From Fasciola hepatica (taxonomy: Eukaryota; Platyhelminthes; Trematoda; Plagiorchiida; Fasciolidae): a DNA stretch of 64,000 nucleotides. The translations under genes were made by a program, and so were the position numbers. Within the stretch, counting starts at the first letter, position 1. Each line of letters begins with the position of its first letter. Where the stretch lies: contig CANUEZ040000167.1 of assembly GCA_948099385.1 (NCBI GenBank), forward strand, positions 4,191,001-4,255,000. The letters run 5' to 3'. The notes under the pieces are model-generated. The model ran no database searches. It was not told the origin of the DNA and saw only the letters and a list, made by a program, of their open reading frames with translations. Positions 48,481-60,985 of the stretch are shown here, piece by piece.

Positions 48481-49565
48481 CGCAGAAGCCGCCATCACCC
48501 TGTCCACCGATGCACCATCATATCAAAATTTGCCACTGTGCATACCGCCGCCCATACATTCACAGTTTCCGGTAAATACACACAACGTTCGTGGCACTGG
48601 CTCAGTTCCCTCCGATAGAAGTCAGGTACCTGAATTCCCCACGCCCTTCATACCATGGGGGCCCTTCTCTGTTTCACGGCAATTTACCTTTCGCCACCCA
48701 AACAATTCAGTGTAGCGCAAGCCTCCCCTTGGAGTCGCGGTCTCCTTTTACCCAGATAACAGGGGCTACATCTCACCGTCATCTAGTACATTCAGAAAAT
48801 ACTTATTTTTCACCTATCTACCCTGTGCAGAAATGGCCGTGTACCATAGCTTCGTCCCGGGTGAATCGTTCCCACCTCGTTCCCTTTGCTGTTATAACCA
48901 CCATTCCACCAACTCGTATTTTACTCACAAACCAAAGCACCTCCTCTGTAATTGCAAACCATACGTTTGCCTACCTTCCACGGTTTTCTGAATTATCGCT
49001 TCAGACTTCCTCTCACATACTCAACGAATCATCTCTTGCCCCATTAGTTGATCTCGCTGCGATTAGCAACCCCACACGCAACCAGTGGAACTACGAAACC
49101 ACTACATTCACCAATCCTAGCTGTTCTGCCAGCTACCAACCTATCTTCACCAACCACTCTCATATTGGCCGAAAGTCTCTGTGTTGTTCCTCAACAAGCA
49201 TACGCAGCTATCTACCCAGGACTGACTCATCCACCTCATCAGTACCAGGACTAGCAACGCCACCACTCCGATCTTATTCAGCCTCAAGGTGTGCACAAAC
49301 CTCTGTTGCGACAGGAATTGAAATAACGACGAGCATATCCGTGGTCGCCACCAGAATACTTCCACTATCAGCAAAAATTCAACTTTTGCTTGCCCGGGTC
49401 CTCTTGAATAACCTCGAATCCATTGTCGCCATGAAAACCTGGCCTAATGCAAACACTCCTAATTTTTGTCTTTGCCAAGTTTGGTTACAAGGCCTTCGTT
49501 AGTTCTAGAAAAAATTGTCAACGAGGAGGTTGCCACAGGTCAGGGTCAACTTGAGGTATAAATCA
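48480..49565 (+). pseudogene. Family-1 ORF2 fragment L: linker plus first part of endonuclease
   Basis: An open frame of about 303 codons (48591-49502) is Pro/Ser/Thr-rich like the ORF2 linker of copy D, with a matching NPTRNQWNYE block. It ends with KIQLLLARVLLN, a decayed form of the LNLLLTNARSLLN endonuclease start. In another frame AKFGYKAF and QRGGC follow, equivalent to the GYQTF and GGGC blocks of copy D. The fragment then stops where the 5' region of copy B begins, so B probably inserted here or truncated it. Confidence 0.6.
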
Positions 49566-49984
49566 AGTTGTCGCGTTTTTCCTTTTTCCGTCGTTCAGGC
49601 TTGGTTTCGCGTCACACCCAGCAGCAAAAGTTATTCACTCCGGAGTGTCGAATTGTCCGAGACAATAACTGCGGCACCACACTGTGCGCCTGTATTTTAC
49701 TACTGCGTAAAACCAAAAAGCGTTTCACTAGGAAACCGAGACCTGTACCTATTGCAAATCACCCTTCACCAACCCATACTTACATACATAACGATTATTG
49801 GCTAAGTCACCCCCTTTGGTTATCCCCTCTTCCTTGGCTAAAATCCTGAACCCTCTTCGCCCATGCTTTGAAAGCACCAAGTCAACACTGTTTGTTTGCT
49901 TCCTAGCTGACGTCCTATGGAATTTCGCCTTTGGTTCGAACCCGAGTCTTTTGCTTTCACTAAATAACCGGCAAAACTAGTTGA

Positions 49985-50254
49985 TTATCCAAAGCCCAAC
50001 GCCACAAAGCGGAACTCCAATAGAAGCAAACCGGTCAGTGGGATTTTGCAACGAGTGGCTGTACTTCTCCCAGTCTCTAAGCCGTGCTCTGACTCACTAA
50101 CGAACATCCATGATGACGCACATACCAAGATGTATAGCCTCTTACAACAGGCGGGCTCACACGAAATGCTAATTGGATCTGTTGACAGAGCCATCAGGAT
50201 TCTAACTCCACCCAGTCTGCACAGGGGTGCGCATTCTATTCTCGAAATAGTCAA
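49985..50254 (+). pseudogene. ORF1 N-terminal fragment of copy B, before the insertion
   Basis: The plus strand parallels 3720-3950 of copy A base for base with about one difference in five, including the block with GAACATCCATGATGACGCA. Translation is broken. Similarity fades near 50,250, where foreign sequence begins. Confidence 0.65.
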
Positions 50255-50389
50255 GCGGGGGACTATTTTTTAGTAATTATTTTGAGAAGAGCTTTTGTCA
50301 TACCATTAGATCTGGACAGATCTAAAACATAGAACAATAATTTTACTTCATTAAAAAACACTGGTTTCCCAGCTAGGTCGGCTCAAACG

Positions 50390-50910
50390 GGGAAATGATG
50401 GATAACCTGTTCGCCTTGGAGGAGGGGTAGCCAACCTCATTCGGGCAGGTGGAAACCGCCTCCAGCCTCAGGTTAAGATCTGAACTGGCAGTGTCCAGTT
50501 GTGCGCAGTTAAGATTATCCCTCCTGGCAGAAGACCCAACGTTGTCTGTGTCTACAGGGTACTCAGTACAAACGGCGACCATGATGTTTGTTTACTGGGG
50601 ACCTCGACTGAACTAGTCGGGGACGCAAAAAACACCCTCACGGTGGGTGACTTTGATCTTCCGCTGATTGATTGGACGGCTAGAGTCTGCCTGCAGAGAT
50701 CGGAAGAGCAAACCTACTAAGAATGGCTGCATGCCAATGCGTTGCGCCGGCGTACTAGGGAAAATACCAGATATAGGACTGGATGCGTCCCATCGTTGTT
50801 GGATCTAGCAATAACGAACTTCCCCAACGACATGTCTGGACTGCATTATTGTGCACCGCCGGGCAAGAGTGACCACATGGGTGTCAAGATGGTCCTATGC
50901 ATGCGGCAAC
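50390..50910 (+). pseudogene. Endonuclease of the family-2 element
   Basis: Frames combine GGVANLIRAGGNRLQP, VVCVYR (instead of YRPP), VGDFDLPLIDW (Asp for Asn in GDFN), LLDLAITN and GKSDHMGV. This is the C-terminal two thirds of an APE-like nuclease. The catalytic Glu region is not readable. The GDFN-to-GDFD change and the stop near 50,718 argue against function. Confidence 0.65.
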
Positions 50911-51479
50911 CGAAGGTACCCTCAAGATTGGCTAGACCCTCCGGTAGTATGGACATAGGCTTCGCAATAGAGCGATGGAGCCAACCTGGGTCACGGTAGA
51001 GGGGGCTACTGTCGAGGGGCGCTGGCAAGTCATAAAGGGGCCCCTGATCGCCCTCCAGGAACAGTTCGCATCCTTGAAACGGAAGGGTGGGGAGGGCAAA
51101 CCTATGTGGTGGAAGGCCACAATAGCCAAGACCATCAAAAGTAGAAGCTGCAGCCTGACCAGTACAAAGCTTCCTGCAGTCGGCTATCCTAGAACAGCTA
51201 TACAAAGCTTAGGAATGAGGTTGTGAGCCTTCCGCGAACTTCTAAGCGATAATGTGAGCTCAGATCGGCCCAATGCTTAAGACAGCAGAGGAAAACATTC
51301 TATAGCTGTGTGCAGCCGAAGGGTTCAACAGAGGATGCCATAGGTCCACTATCCACTAGAGACCACGGTATTGTCAGTGATGACCAGGGCAAACAGAGCC
51401 CCTTGAGGAATACCTGGGTAGCCAGCATTGAACAAATAGTGGGGTACGGGCCGGTCCGGCTTTGGTGCTTCCCCTCTCA

Positions 51480-53000
51480 CAGTTAAACGAGCTAAACCTA
51501 TCACAGGAAAGTGTACATGAGTACCTAAGAGAACTAAACAGCCACAAGTCAGCGGGTCCGGATGGCATTCACACAGCTATCATCAAGCCGTTGGCGGATA
51601 TCGTAGCCCCATCGGTGTGCTAGCTGTATAGGTCCACGTTGGACCAGAGTAAGCTACCTCAGGACTGGAAAATCGTAGCCGTAGTGGCGATTTATCAGAG
51701 TGGGTCTTATTAGGCTAAGCATAACAACAGGCCGATAAGTCTAACTAGCATCCTATGTAAAGTCCTTGGGAAGGTCATTCATGGCCACATCTCTCAGCAC
51801 TTGGTGGAGCACTCCATGCTGAGTCCGGACCGGCATGGATTCCTGAAAAATGGACCTTGTCTGACTACTCTTCTGTGCTTTTTAGATGAAGTAACTTGAC
51901 GGCTGGAAGAGGGTTACAAAGTTGAGGTATGCTACCTCGACCTTAGCAAGATGTTGGACGTCGTTAATCATTGTCCTTTGCCATGTAAGATGGAGACGTT
52001 CGGTGTGGGTCGGCCAGTACTTAGGTGGCTGGCTGACTCCATCTCTCACAGTAAGTTTTATGCCAAAGAAGGGCACAGGCGCTCCATCTTGGGAAGTGTC
52101 ACTAATGGTGTACCCAACGGATCCGTCCTAGGCCCATCGCTATCCTTGTTGTTTAATAACGACCTGGCATCTGCCCTTCAATCGTCCTGCTTTACTCTAG
52201 TGGATGACGTGAAGGTTGTTTGATCTGAGGGTAGGGGGGACTTGAGCAGGGATATAGGTACCATCTTGGACTCAGCATACAAATGGGACTTACCTTTGAA
52301 AGCTAAAAACCATTTGTTGTCAAGGCCAAAAGAAAGCCCAACTGTCGCTCATGATCAACGGCTGTTCACTATAGAAACAGTCAGTAAGGTTAAAGACCTT
52401 GGGATCATCATGAACAGTGACTTCAAATGGCCGGAGCAGAGCAGCGCAGCAGTAGCTGCTGCACAAAATGCTCATGGGGAGCTCTTTAGACTGCGATCGG
52501 CTTTGTCTTGCCGGCAGCCGGAGGTATTCGTACCTATTTACATGGCTACAGTACGACCTCACTTAGAAAGTGGAGTGCAGGCTTGATCATGCTTCTACAA
52601 AAAGGACGCTACCTGCCTAGAGAAAGTCCATCGTCTCGCCATGCAGATGGCTGAAGGGCAGAGGGCTAAGACGTACGAGCAGAGACTCTGATTTGAACCT
52701 TTCCTTGCTGGAAAGGAGAAGTCTAGGGGATCCTGTAGAAACATTTAAGGTGACGGAGGGCTTTTCCGGTTTTAGGCAGGATAACCCATTGCAGATTGCT
52801 TTAGGTTCCAAGCTAGGTGGACACGAAAAGAAGCTGACGAAAGTTCGATCCAAGTTGATGGCTGGTAGCACTTCATCAGCAGCAAGGTACACAACTGTTG
52901 GGACGGTCTGCCTGGTGGAACGACAGACCTCCAGACTGTCCAGTCCTTCGAAGTTGCCCAAGATCTCAAGCGGTACGATATTCTTCCTTGTACGGAGAGT
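51480..53000 (+). pseudogene. Reverse transcriptase of the family-2 element
   Basis: Blocks in order: SHKSAGPDGIHTAIIKPLA, LPQDWKIVAVV, NNRPISLTSILCKVLGKVI, DRHGFLKNGPCLTTLL, motif A CYLDLSKMLDVV (AFD changed to MLD), motif B NGVPNGSVLGP, motif C VDDVK, a VKDLGIIMNSDFKW block, VRPHLESGVQ, EKVHRLAMQM, RRSLGDPVETF. Stops lie at 51,620, 51,715, 51,897, 52,220 and elsewhere. The first residue before the Asp pair is Val. The order and spacing are those of CR1-like RTs. Confidence 0.8.
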
Positions 53001-53754
53001 TGAGTATTCTAACCGGATGGATGGGGGGGAGCTCTGTGGTGTCTGTAGTGCTTCAGTCGACGTTTTTGCTTATGCATATTGTCTCGGTATACGCTCAAGA
53101 CTCATGGTGTCTCTCTCAGTTGTTGTGCTACCAGACTTCCCATTTCCCTCTCATTTTTTTCGGAGATTCGGCGAAACACACTGTGCAGCGGTGTGTGGAT
53201 AACAGGTGTACATATCATAGGAAGAACTCTGGACCCCCGATCTGCTGTGGCCATTACCTGTCCTGAGTGGACTAAACTGAGGGGGCTATTTTGGGGCTAT
53301 GTTTTAACATGGATTAAGATGGAAAACTTCGTCCGTTATTTCAAGTGCGGTTCAAATTGTGAAAGTATACCTTACCTTCTTTGTAAAATGTTGCATTTTA
53401 CAAGGGGGTTGAGCACCAGAAAGTACTCGGGTTGTGCCAAGTAATGCTTAGGGGCGTTCACAGGTCATGCTATTTTCCCAAATGGAAATTAATGAAAGTT
53501 CATTAACTAGTTTCTCAAGAAGAAGTAATGTAGTAAAACTTACCGAAATTCCTAAGTTAGGCGCATAGGCCATTGCTTTCTTGATGTGCTCAAAAATAGT
53601 CCCATAAACCTCCCTGAGGCAATTCACACGGGGCTGAATTGGCACGAATTTGAGGGTAAATGAGGACTAGTTTGGGACCAATTTGGACTAATTTAAACAA
53701 ATTGGCGGACTGCCCGCCGGCCTCGATTCTCTAGCTCTCTAAGGTAATTCCAGA

Positions 53755-55735
53755 TTGTTAATTACTTGCCACGTATAACTTCATTGACAGCATATAATTA
53801 GAGGTTTCAAGGCGAATACGGAATTCAAATCAAGCCATTATATTTAACATTCCTGATAGGGCCACACTCAAGGTACCTTGCTAAAGGCGGCTAGCATGGA
53901 GCGGGCAATATGCCGTAGCAGCGGACTAAAAAAACTAACGCGGCGACACCAAAGCTCTCTGCTTTTCCAATTTTCGGACTCACTGAAATCCCGTGAGTTT
54001 ACTCACTGGCAGAATAGATTTGTTCATAAAGAAAGGGTTATTTCTGTTAACTCACCATACAAGCTCGTGTGAATAGCATCTGACAAAAAGCCACTTCAAC
54101 GAAAAGTGCTGAAAAATGTGAACTCCCTCAAACATCTTGGGCAGGTATTCACCAAAAGACAGCTACCCCCCGCGTTCTTCCAACTCGTCCCCAGCAACCA
54201 ATGTCTACAAGCCAACAGTTGTCGGACGTAGACCTTGAAGCAACGCATGGACCTTCTCCACATCCACTGGCTTCCAAGCACCGTAGACTCGTCAGCAATG
54301 GCACAGATGCCTGAGGATCTAAAGCACGGAGTCCTGCCAGGTGCTACGGGCTGTGCTTTAAAAACGGCTACCTAAGTCGCGCAGCCTCCCTGACCTAACA
54401 ACATGGCACTACTCCCCGGAAGCGACTCATAACCGAACCCACGGTCGTCCCTGTCCCCACTCTCTAGCCGCGACTAGGACCTACCAGCTGGAACATTCCT
54501 TACCACGGCTAGGTCATTATCGTAGCAACCAGACCCATCAGCGCTCAGGGCAAACCTCTGCAGACAAACTGCCTGGAAGAAGCGTTCTTAAGGAAAAAAT
54601 CTTGTTGTTGCCATCTGGCTTATCACCCATGGGCTGAGAGTTGGTAGCCATTTGTACTCAGCCCTTAGTGCAGAGTGTCTGCACCAACGAAAACCCATGG
54701 CAGCAAAATCAAACTTCGGCAAGCCCTGTCCCTAATAAATGCCTCAAAGTCTAGCTCACTGGGCAGCAACCGCCTTATACCGCCTGGCCACATCCCGGTG
54801 GTCATGCAAAAACTGGATAAGACCAGATACCCTAGCGGGATGACAGTAATGCCAAGACCTACAGATTTTCTTCCTAAGACGGATAGTTTCTTAAACCGTA
54901 TTTTCTGTCAGCCAGGTCCCAGCTCCAAGAGGTTTTATACTGACGATACACGCAACAAACCTCATAGCCATTATTCAAAGCTGCGTCTGCCCAGCCCATC
55001 ATTCCTCTACCTTTCCGTGACCCCATAGTTCATCCTGTCAGTTCCGTTGCCACACTGAAATTTTCGTTTTGTCCCGCCATTGCATCAACCCACCACAGTC
55101 CTTTTACCCGCAGGATACATCCACCAACCTCCTCCGTGTGAACTTCCAACAACCTGTGGATTGCAACCCTACAACCTCTCCTTTCTTCTAGCCTTGATGA
55201 ACCGATTCCCAATGCCAGCAACTTGTGGATTGTTTACGCCTTTGATGGCCCGCCGCACTCCTCAGGCCAGATAAGCAACATTGAGTGTTGCCACTACCTC
55301 CTGACAAAATAACCTTCATAAATTTCCTCTAACCACCGCTGGTTCCTATTCTTTCCCGCCCGAGCAAGCCGCGTCGACAAGCAATGGAGCAGCCACATGC
55401 TCTCCTAGTTCCTACCTACCGAGGCCTGCTCTTGCCACACAACACCAGCCACTACCGAGGTTGCCACGTGAGCAAGCCAATGCATTCCATGAGCCCATAT
55501 TTCGTTTTCACAATCGAGCATCAAACGATCTGAAAAAAACGGAGAAAGTGGAAAGGCTACTTAGTCAAAGGTCTTCTTGCTCATCTCGTAAAACACCGAA
55601 ATAACTATTTACCGTTCTTCTGATGCCGGCTATTCTGAAGCCATGACTGAGGTGTCAAGAGCTCACTCTTCTTATCCCTCAGTAATGACATCAACTCCCG
55701 CTCCTCCCCGAGCGCTTTCTGCGCCCAGTAAATCC
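53755..55735 (+). pseudogene. ORF1 and linker region of copy B
   Basis: It aligns with 3980-5910 of copy A, including the ORF1 core (FNIPDR-type block, the RSSGLKKLTRRHQ stretch, LLFQFSDSLKSREF, DKKPLQRKVL) and the Pro/Ser-rich linker. Stop codons and small indels are frequent. It ends within the linker, short of the endonuclease. Confidence 0.7.
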
Positions 55736-55740
55736 CAGGA

Positions 55741-56158
55741 AGCACGGAGTTCTCAGACAACGATCATGCGCCACATGTCAGTTTGACTTCTTCAACCTAG
55801 TCACTAAGACTGTTGATAGCAGTCAGGAATTAGCCACTGTTTATCTAGATCTGTTGAAGGCTTTCGGCGGTGTTCCACACCCACACCTCACTGCCAAATT
55901 GCGTTCATTTGGTATTGATGACACACTGCTTTCTGGACTGCAATCTCGCCTCACTCGTTGGTCTCAAGTGGTCCTCACCAACGGACATACTTCTAACTCG
56001 AAACCTGTTACAAGTGGCACTATACAAGGCAAAGCACTGGGTACACTCCTAATTCTTATGTACGATAATGATATACTTGATTTAGTACACCGCGGCATGC
56101 CATTTTTGTTTGTAGATGATATAAAAATAGTCTACTCTCGATTCAAATTACGCCACCG
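55741..56158 (+). repeat. RT fragment, first copy of a 418-bp direct repeat
   Basis: It matches 56900-57317 at a constant offset of 1,159 bases with only a few substitutions. It encodes SCATCQFDFFNLVTKTVDSS, motif A VYLDLLKAFGGV (AFD changed to AFG), motif B SGTIQGKALGT and motif C FVDDIK. The motif A change is shared by both copies, so it predates the duplication. Its 5' border is abrupt: linker sequence changes to RT at 55,741. Confidence 0.85.
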
Positions 56159-56844
56159 CTGAACACCTGTATAATGGATGTAACCACACGGTCAATATTG
56201 ATTAGTCTTCCACTTCCGCTTTGACATTACGTACCAACCCCACATAAAGTTAACAACTTGCCGCACGCTCACCTGTTTTCCTCCGGCCGTTCCCTGCCAC
56301 CATCACTCTAGTAGTCTCCCTCCCAAGAAATACGCAATTGTTTGCCACATATATGATTCCTCCAGTATTTAGCCACCACTTTATATACTACCATCTTTGC
56401 AGACTGATTTATTTCCATATTAACACTTCTTGACATACCGGTCGTAAAGTGAATAATTCACCGAGCGCTTCGACGATATTTCCATCCATATGCCTCTCAT
56501 ATTCTGTAGCGCACCAAAAACATATCCTTTGAATATGTTCGAATTTCTACTAGTGGTAATTATTTCATATACCACTTATGCATGTACTCCAGACCTTCAA
56601 CCGACATCATTCGATCTAACCTTCGAATTTGCTGGGCATTACTACAGTTTTAGTTCACTGTAACACTCTCTTTGATACTCTGCATGCACGTGTTGTACCC
56701 CTTTGTGAATTGTCATTCCAGGTTCACTTTAATCATCTGATCATGCATTCTAGCATGCTTCGGGCGCATCCGAAATATACAATTATCATTATTATCATTA
56801 ATAATATTATTATTATTATTAATATTATTATTATTTTTATTATG
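56159..56844 (+). other. Spacer ending in 3' tail and ATT microsatellite
   Basis: No gene seen. The region ends with AAATATACAATTATCATTAT and a long ATT tract (56781-56843), like a non-LTR 3' end. The next RT copy begins directly after it. Confidence 0.55.
56781..56843 (+). repeat. (ATT)n-rich microsatellite, probable retrotransposon 3' tail
   Basis: About sixty bases of ATT and ATC units, following the shared tail block. This is the longest microsatellite in the window. Confidence 0.85.
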
Positions 56845-57317
56845 ATCGAAGTTGGCATTACTGCCCATCTTCTCGCTTCAAAACTTCCTAGCGGCAGGCA
56901 GCACGGAGTTCTCAGACAACGATCATGCGCCACATGTCAGTTTGACTTCCTCAACCTAGTCACTAAGACTGTTGATAGCAGTCAGGAATTAGCCACTGTT
57001 TATCTAGATCTGTTGAAGGCTTTCGGCGGTGTTCCACACCCACACCTCACTGCCAAATTGCGTTCATTTGGTATTGATGACACACTGCTTTCTGGACTGC
57101 AATCTCGCCTCACTCGTTGGTCTCAAGTGGTCCTCACCAACGGACATACTTCTAACTCGAAACCTGTTACAAGTGGCACTATACAAGGCAAAGCACTGGG
57201 TGCACTCCTAATTCTTATGTACGATAATGATATACTTGATCTAGTACACCGTGGCATGCCATTTTTGTTTGCAGATGATATAAAAATAGTCTACTCTCGA
57301 TTCAAATGACGCCACCA
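56845..57317 (+). pseudogene. RT fragment, second copy of the direct repeat (extended at the 5' side)
   Basis: The reading begins IEVGITAHLLASKLPSGRQHG, about 55 bases longer at its 5' side than the first copy, then runs through SCATCQFDFLNLVTK, motif A YLDLLKAFGGV, motif B SGTIQGKALGA and motif C FADDIK. It stays open from 56,845 to the end at 57,309. The 5' extension matches copy A 7,490-7,545. The 3' end jumps to 3' UTR sequence at about 57,335, so the RT C-terminal region is deleted. Confidence 0.8.
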
Positions 57318-57640
57318 CCACCGGTTGCATAGCTGAAGATACAGCATATGAGAGGGGCCTTCATTTCTAAGACCAAATCATTTGTAGAACCTGCTCCCTC
57401 TTTTTGAGGACACAAACAACAACAGACAGTTCCATCTATCCAACCAAATTCTCAAAGCCCCACTAGCTGTGGCCGTTCCAGTAATGAATAAATCGAATTG
57501 AAATATCGTTATTTTTATCGACCGTGCTTCTCCCTTCTTTCGCAGTCTCAATCATCCTAAAGCTTCGTCCTTTGTTGGCTTCGACTTGCCCCATTTATCC
57601 GTTAATCTATGGCAGGGTCACAACCTGATTGCCTTTCTCT

Positions 57641-60600
57641 GTTGGTTTTCCCTCTTCAGTTCTCCCCTTATGTGCACTGCACTCTTAGCATCAGTATACG
57701 CCCCTGGATAACGCTGTTGTTTGGTCGTTTACTTACCGCTGGCTCCGCCTTCTGCGACCCCCTGCAAACCCGGCCATTTGATCGAGAATCTTACACTTTC
57801 AAAGCTGAACTACGCCGCACACGCACAAACTCGACGAACATTAGTGCCGTTCCCAACGGTGCAGGGCGCGGTCAGATCCCCCGCATTGGCCGGCGCACAT
57901 AGGGCATGCAGGCTGTTCGCAACGATGTGCTTGCGTAATTAGGCTGGTGGATCAAACCTCCTGTGTCCACTTCACGAAGCTCTTTTAAGGTTGGGTGTCA
58001 AGCTCACGGCCAGTCCCACCCACTACCACCGGTTGTGGATCGCACACTCTAACTCTCCCTGCCCTACCGCATCCATTACTGTCATTTGCGGATTGCGCGC
58101 TCAAGCCATCATTGGTCTGCTGCTGCACGCCCACCTATCACACTTGTCATCACTCCTATCGCTTCCATTTTGTCGCTCCTCCACGGTATGCACGCCTTCC
58201 CATTCTGTCCTCGCTCCTATCGACTTTCACCATGTCACCCCTCATTGCACGTCACTATCGTCTTACCCACTTTACTCCGCCGACGCCTGCCAATGTTTTT
58301 TCTGACCCATGTCGTCATTGCCCGCTCGTAGTCTCTATTCGCTTTATATTACCCCATGCTCATAAAGCTCGCTGATCACATTTGTGTGCCTCACTACCTA
58401 CCGTTTCGTCGAATTCTCTCTCGTTCTCCCCTCTCATGCTTAATGCCAATACGCACCAGTTCCACTCGCGCCTATGAACAACTCCCATATTAGAACTCGC
58501 CGTGCCAAACTTTGCATCTCTTATAGCCACATTTATTAACTTATCACTACCATTAGATTTTCCTTGCCTGACTCCGCATCTCTTTTGTGGGCCTTCCCAT
58601 TGGGCTGTGCCCCGATTGGCATCCTCCAGCTGCATCCATATATACAATTGTCTGCAGACAAGCAGCTCCCCAATTCCATTGTCCCAGCTCCGACCTGCGT
58701 TCGCTTCTGGTGCCTTGTGTTCATTCACCGGTACGTCTTCCCTGGTGCTTCTTTATTTTCAGCCTTCTTCGTTCTTAACCCGAAGCAAAGCGATCTGACT
58801 GGTTATGTCTCATCTGTCTTTTCGTTTCGTGCTCTCAGCTCCATTTTCCTACGTCGCTTGTCACAGGCACTCCCTTTGTGCTCTTAGGCTGTTCTGCTTT
58901 TTGTCGTGACACTTACTGTAAAATCACGGCTACGTCATTGTTTTCGCTTACAGTTTCAGTCCGTTGGACCTACCAATACCCGATTCCCCTGGCACAACTT
59001 TTGCTCATTTCTCTCTCACAATGATCGCCGTCACGGCTGCTGCATCTTTGGACCACAGGTGGTCTCACATCCTAGGTACAGTTATCCACCTTCTATCCTA
59101 GTTTGCTCTGCGCTGCCTAGCCATTTCCCTCGCAATCATCTTCCAGCTGAATAATATGAGACCTCTTATTAAAGCTCCTCCCATTCACGACCGTCGCCAT
59201 TTGTCTCACCCACATCAGTCAGCTAATCAGACCAATTCTAACCCATTCACTTGGATAATTTCCTTCATCTCCCCTCTTTCATGATTTGCTCTTGAAAACC
59301 ATCATCACCTTACCGCTTCCAAATACTTCTTCTTCTCTAAAGATCCGCCATACTCAACTGTCATGAGGACAACTCACCAGTATATACCGGGTCGACTGTC
59401 ATCATCTCTCAATTAAGCTCAAAAAGAACGTGAACGTGGCTGGTCTGCAAGTCACCCCGATAACTGGATCTCTCTCAAGCCCCAAATCGTTCCCACTCCT
59501 CACTGATTCTGAATCAGCCCTCACACTGCTATTGTCCCACTTTGCAGTCCGCTAATCATTGAAATGTTCATACTAGCCCTGCAGCCTACATGCCGTCACA
59601 GCAACAAGCCAATATTCGAATATAATCCTAGTATCGCAGTACAATTCAAACCGGAATATAGTCACTCATAAGCTTGTTTCTCGCAATGAGTCCCGTTTCC
59701 TCTAGTTTATTAAAGTTGATCCTTAAAATGGTCACGTTTGTCAACTTACTCCCTAATTCCATCCTCCTGGACAAGCTAACCATACTTCATTGAAATCGCT
59801 AGCTGCTCAGACTTGCAATTGTAATTCCTGGTAACTTCTAGATCTCACGGCTTTTCTAAGGTTTACGGCAGCACATTTCGATCTGTCGCATCGCATCCTT
59901 CTTTATCTTGAGCCCGCCTATGAGTCACGGCCTTGAAGCTCACGACTCTTTTTTCCGAGTGTCATCTAGTAACTTGAATTCCATTAGGTTCATAAATATC
60001 CACCCTTACCTTCCAGTCTATTCTTCTTTGACAGTCAGACCTTTGATCCATCTTTTCATATCCCCCTTTCTAACGTCACTCGACTGCACGCATACCCTCC
60101 ATAAAACGTTCAGCCAGTCAAGTTTCATAAATACCAAAATGCACACTCCTGGCGAACCGATGGCTTTTTTTATCACATTCCATATCCCTTGCTTTAGGAA
60201 GTTGCATCGAACTTGCAGCCGTCATTCATAGCTGGTATAGTAGCCAGACTGCTGCTTCTCCTTCAATCATCTTCCAGACTTTTGTGGCGTAACACCACAT
60301 CCTTGCCTTGCCAAGTAGATCCAGTTTGAATGTGTCCGCGTACATTTCATGATGCGGATCATTGACGAACTTTTCCCGTCAATGCATTGTGAATTTCATT
60401 CGACTTTTTCCTATTTCCTGCAGTTCGAACTCCGGATATCTGAACTAGTGAAACCGCTCCGGAATTAAACAAATCACCATGATGATTGGTTATTAAAGTT
60501 TCCTTTACTGACTTCGATAGCTGATTATTGTCCCCATGTTTCAGGTCCAATTTTCTCCGACACCTCCAACCGAATGCTAATCAGTGTCACCCCAGGATAT

Positions 60601-60872
60601 TTCATATAATCCTTTCACCCGCTTCGCAGAAATTTGCTTTGCACATGAACCAGAGTAATCGTTTGCCAATAATTATCAGCATCATCTCTTTCCGTACGCA
60701 TTTTTTGGAGTTTACACAACCGGTCGCTGCAATAATTTACCGTTTATTTGATTGACGATCACTTAGTTTGACGGGTTTCAAAAATGATTCCTATTTGCCG
60801 CGTTGTTTGATGTCGCCTCACTCTACCCAAGCATAACCCAGATTTGTTTTGCTGTTGATGAAGTGTGATTCC
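57641..60872. other. C/T-rich region without recognisable gene
   Basis: Many overlapping short plus-strand frames result from pyrimidine-rich composition. There are no domains or splice-supported frames. Part may be the rest of copy B's 3' UTR. Confidence 0.5.
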
Positions 60873-60985
60873 CCTCCTTTTACAAATTTAAAACATTTTA
60901 TCCCGTTGATTAAGTTTGCGCATTCTGATCACGTTTATATGCTTGAGTCCTCACCACAGATGACGAATACACCATTGTTTTTATT

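Larger units (their letters stand above)
50270..53715 (+). mobile_element. Family-2 CR1-like non-LTR retrotransposon inserted in copy B
   Basis: It holds a 3' part of an APE-type endonuclease and a complete but broken RT. It interrupts copy B between its equivalents of 3,950 and 3,980 of copy A. I could not find matching flanking direct repeats. The minus-strand elements at 44.9-46.6 kb belong to the same family. Positions 53,000-53,715 hold no motif and may be its 3' UTR. Confidence 0.7.
49570..57640 (+). mobile_element. Family-1 retrotransposon copy B, split by a family-2 insertion and internally rearranged
   Basis: 5' region plus ORF1 start (49570-50250) matches copy A 3330-3950. The match to copy A resumes at 53,755 (copy A about 3980) and runs to 55,735, then jumps to the RT at 55,741. 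The missing part between is the endonuclease and the start of the RT. A second RT copy starts at 56,845. The 3' UTR (57,340-57,640) matches copy A 8,730-9,050. Stops and frame changes are frequent. Confidence 0.75.

Noticed and set aside
57990..58890. Several overlapping 80-130 codon plus-strand frames
   Set aside because: They occur in all three frames at once, as expected from C/T-rich sequence poor in stop codons.
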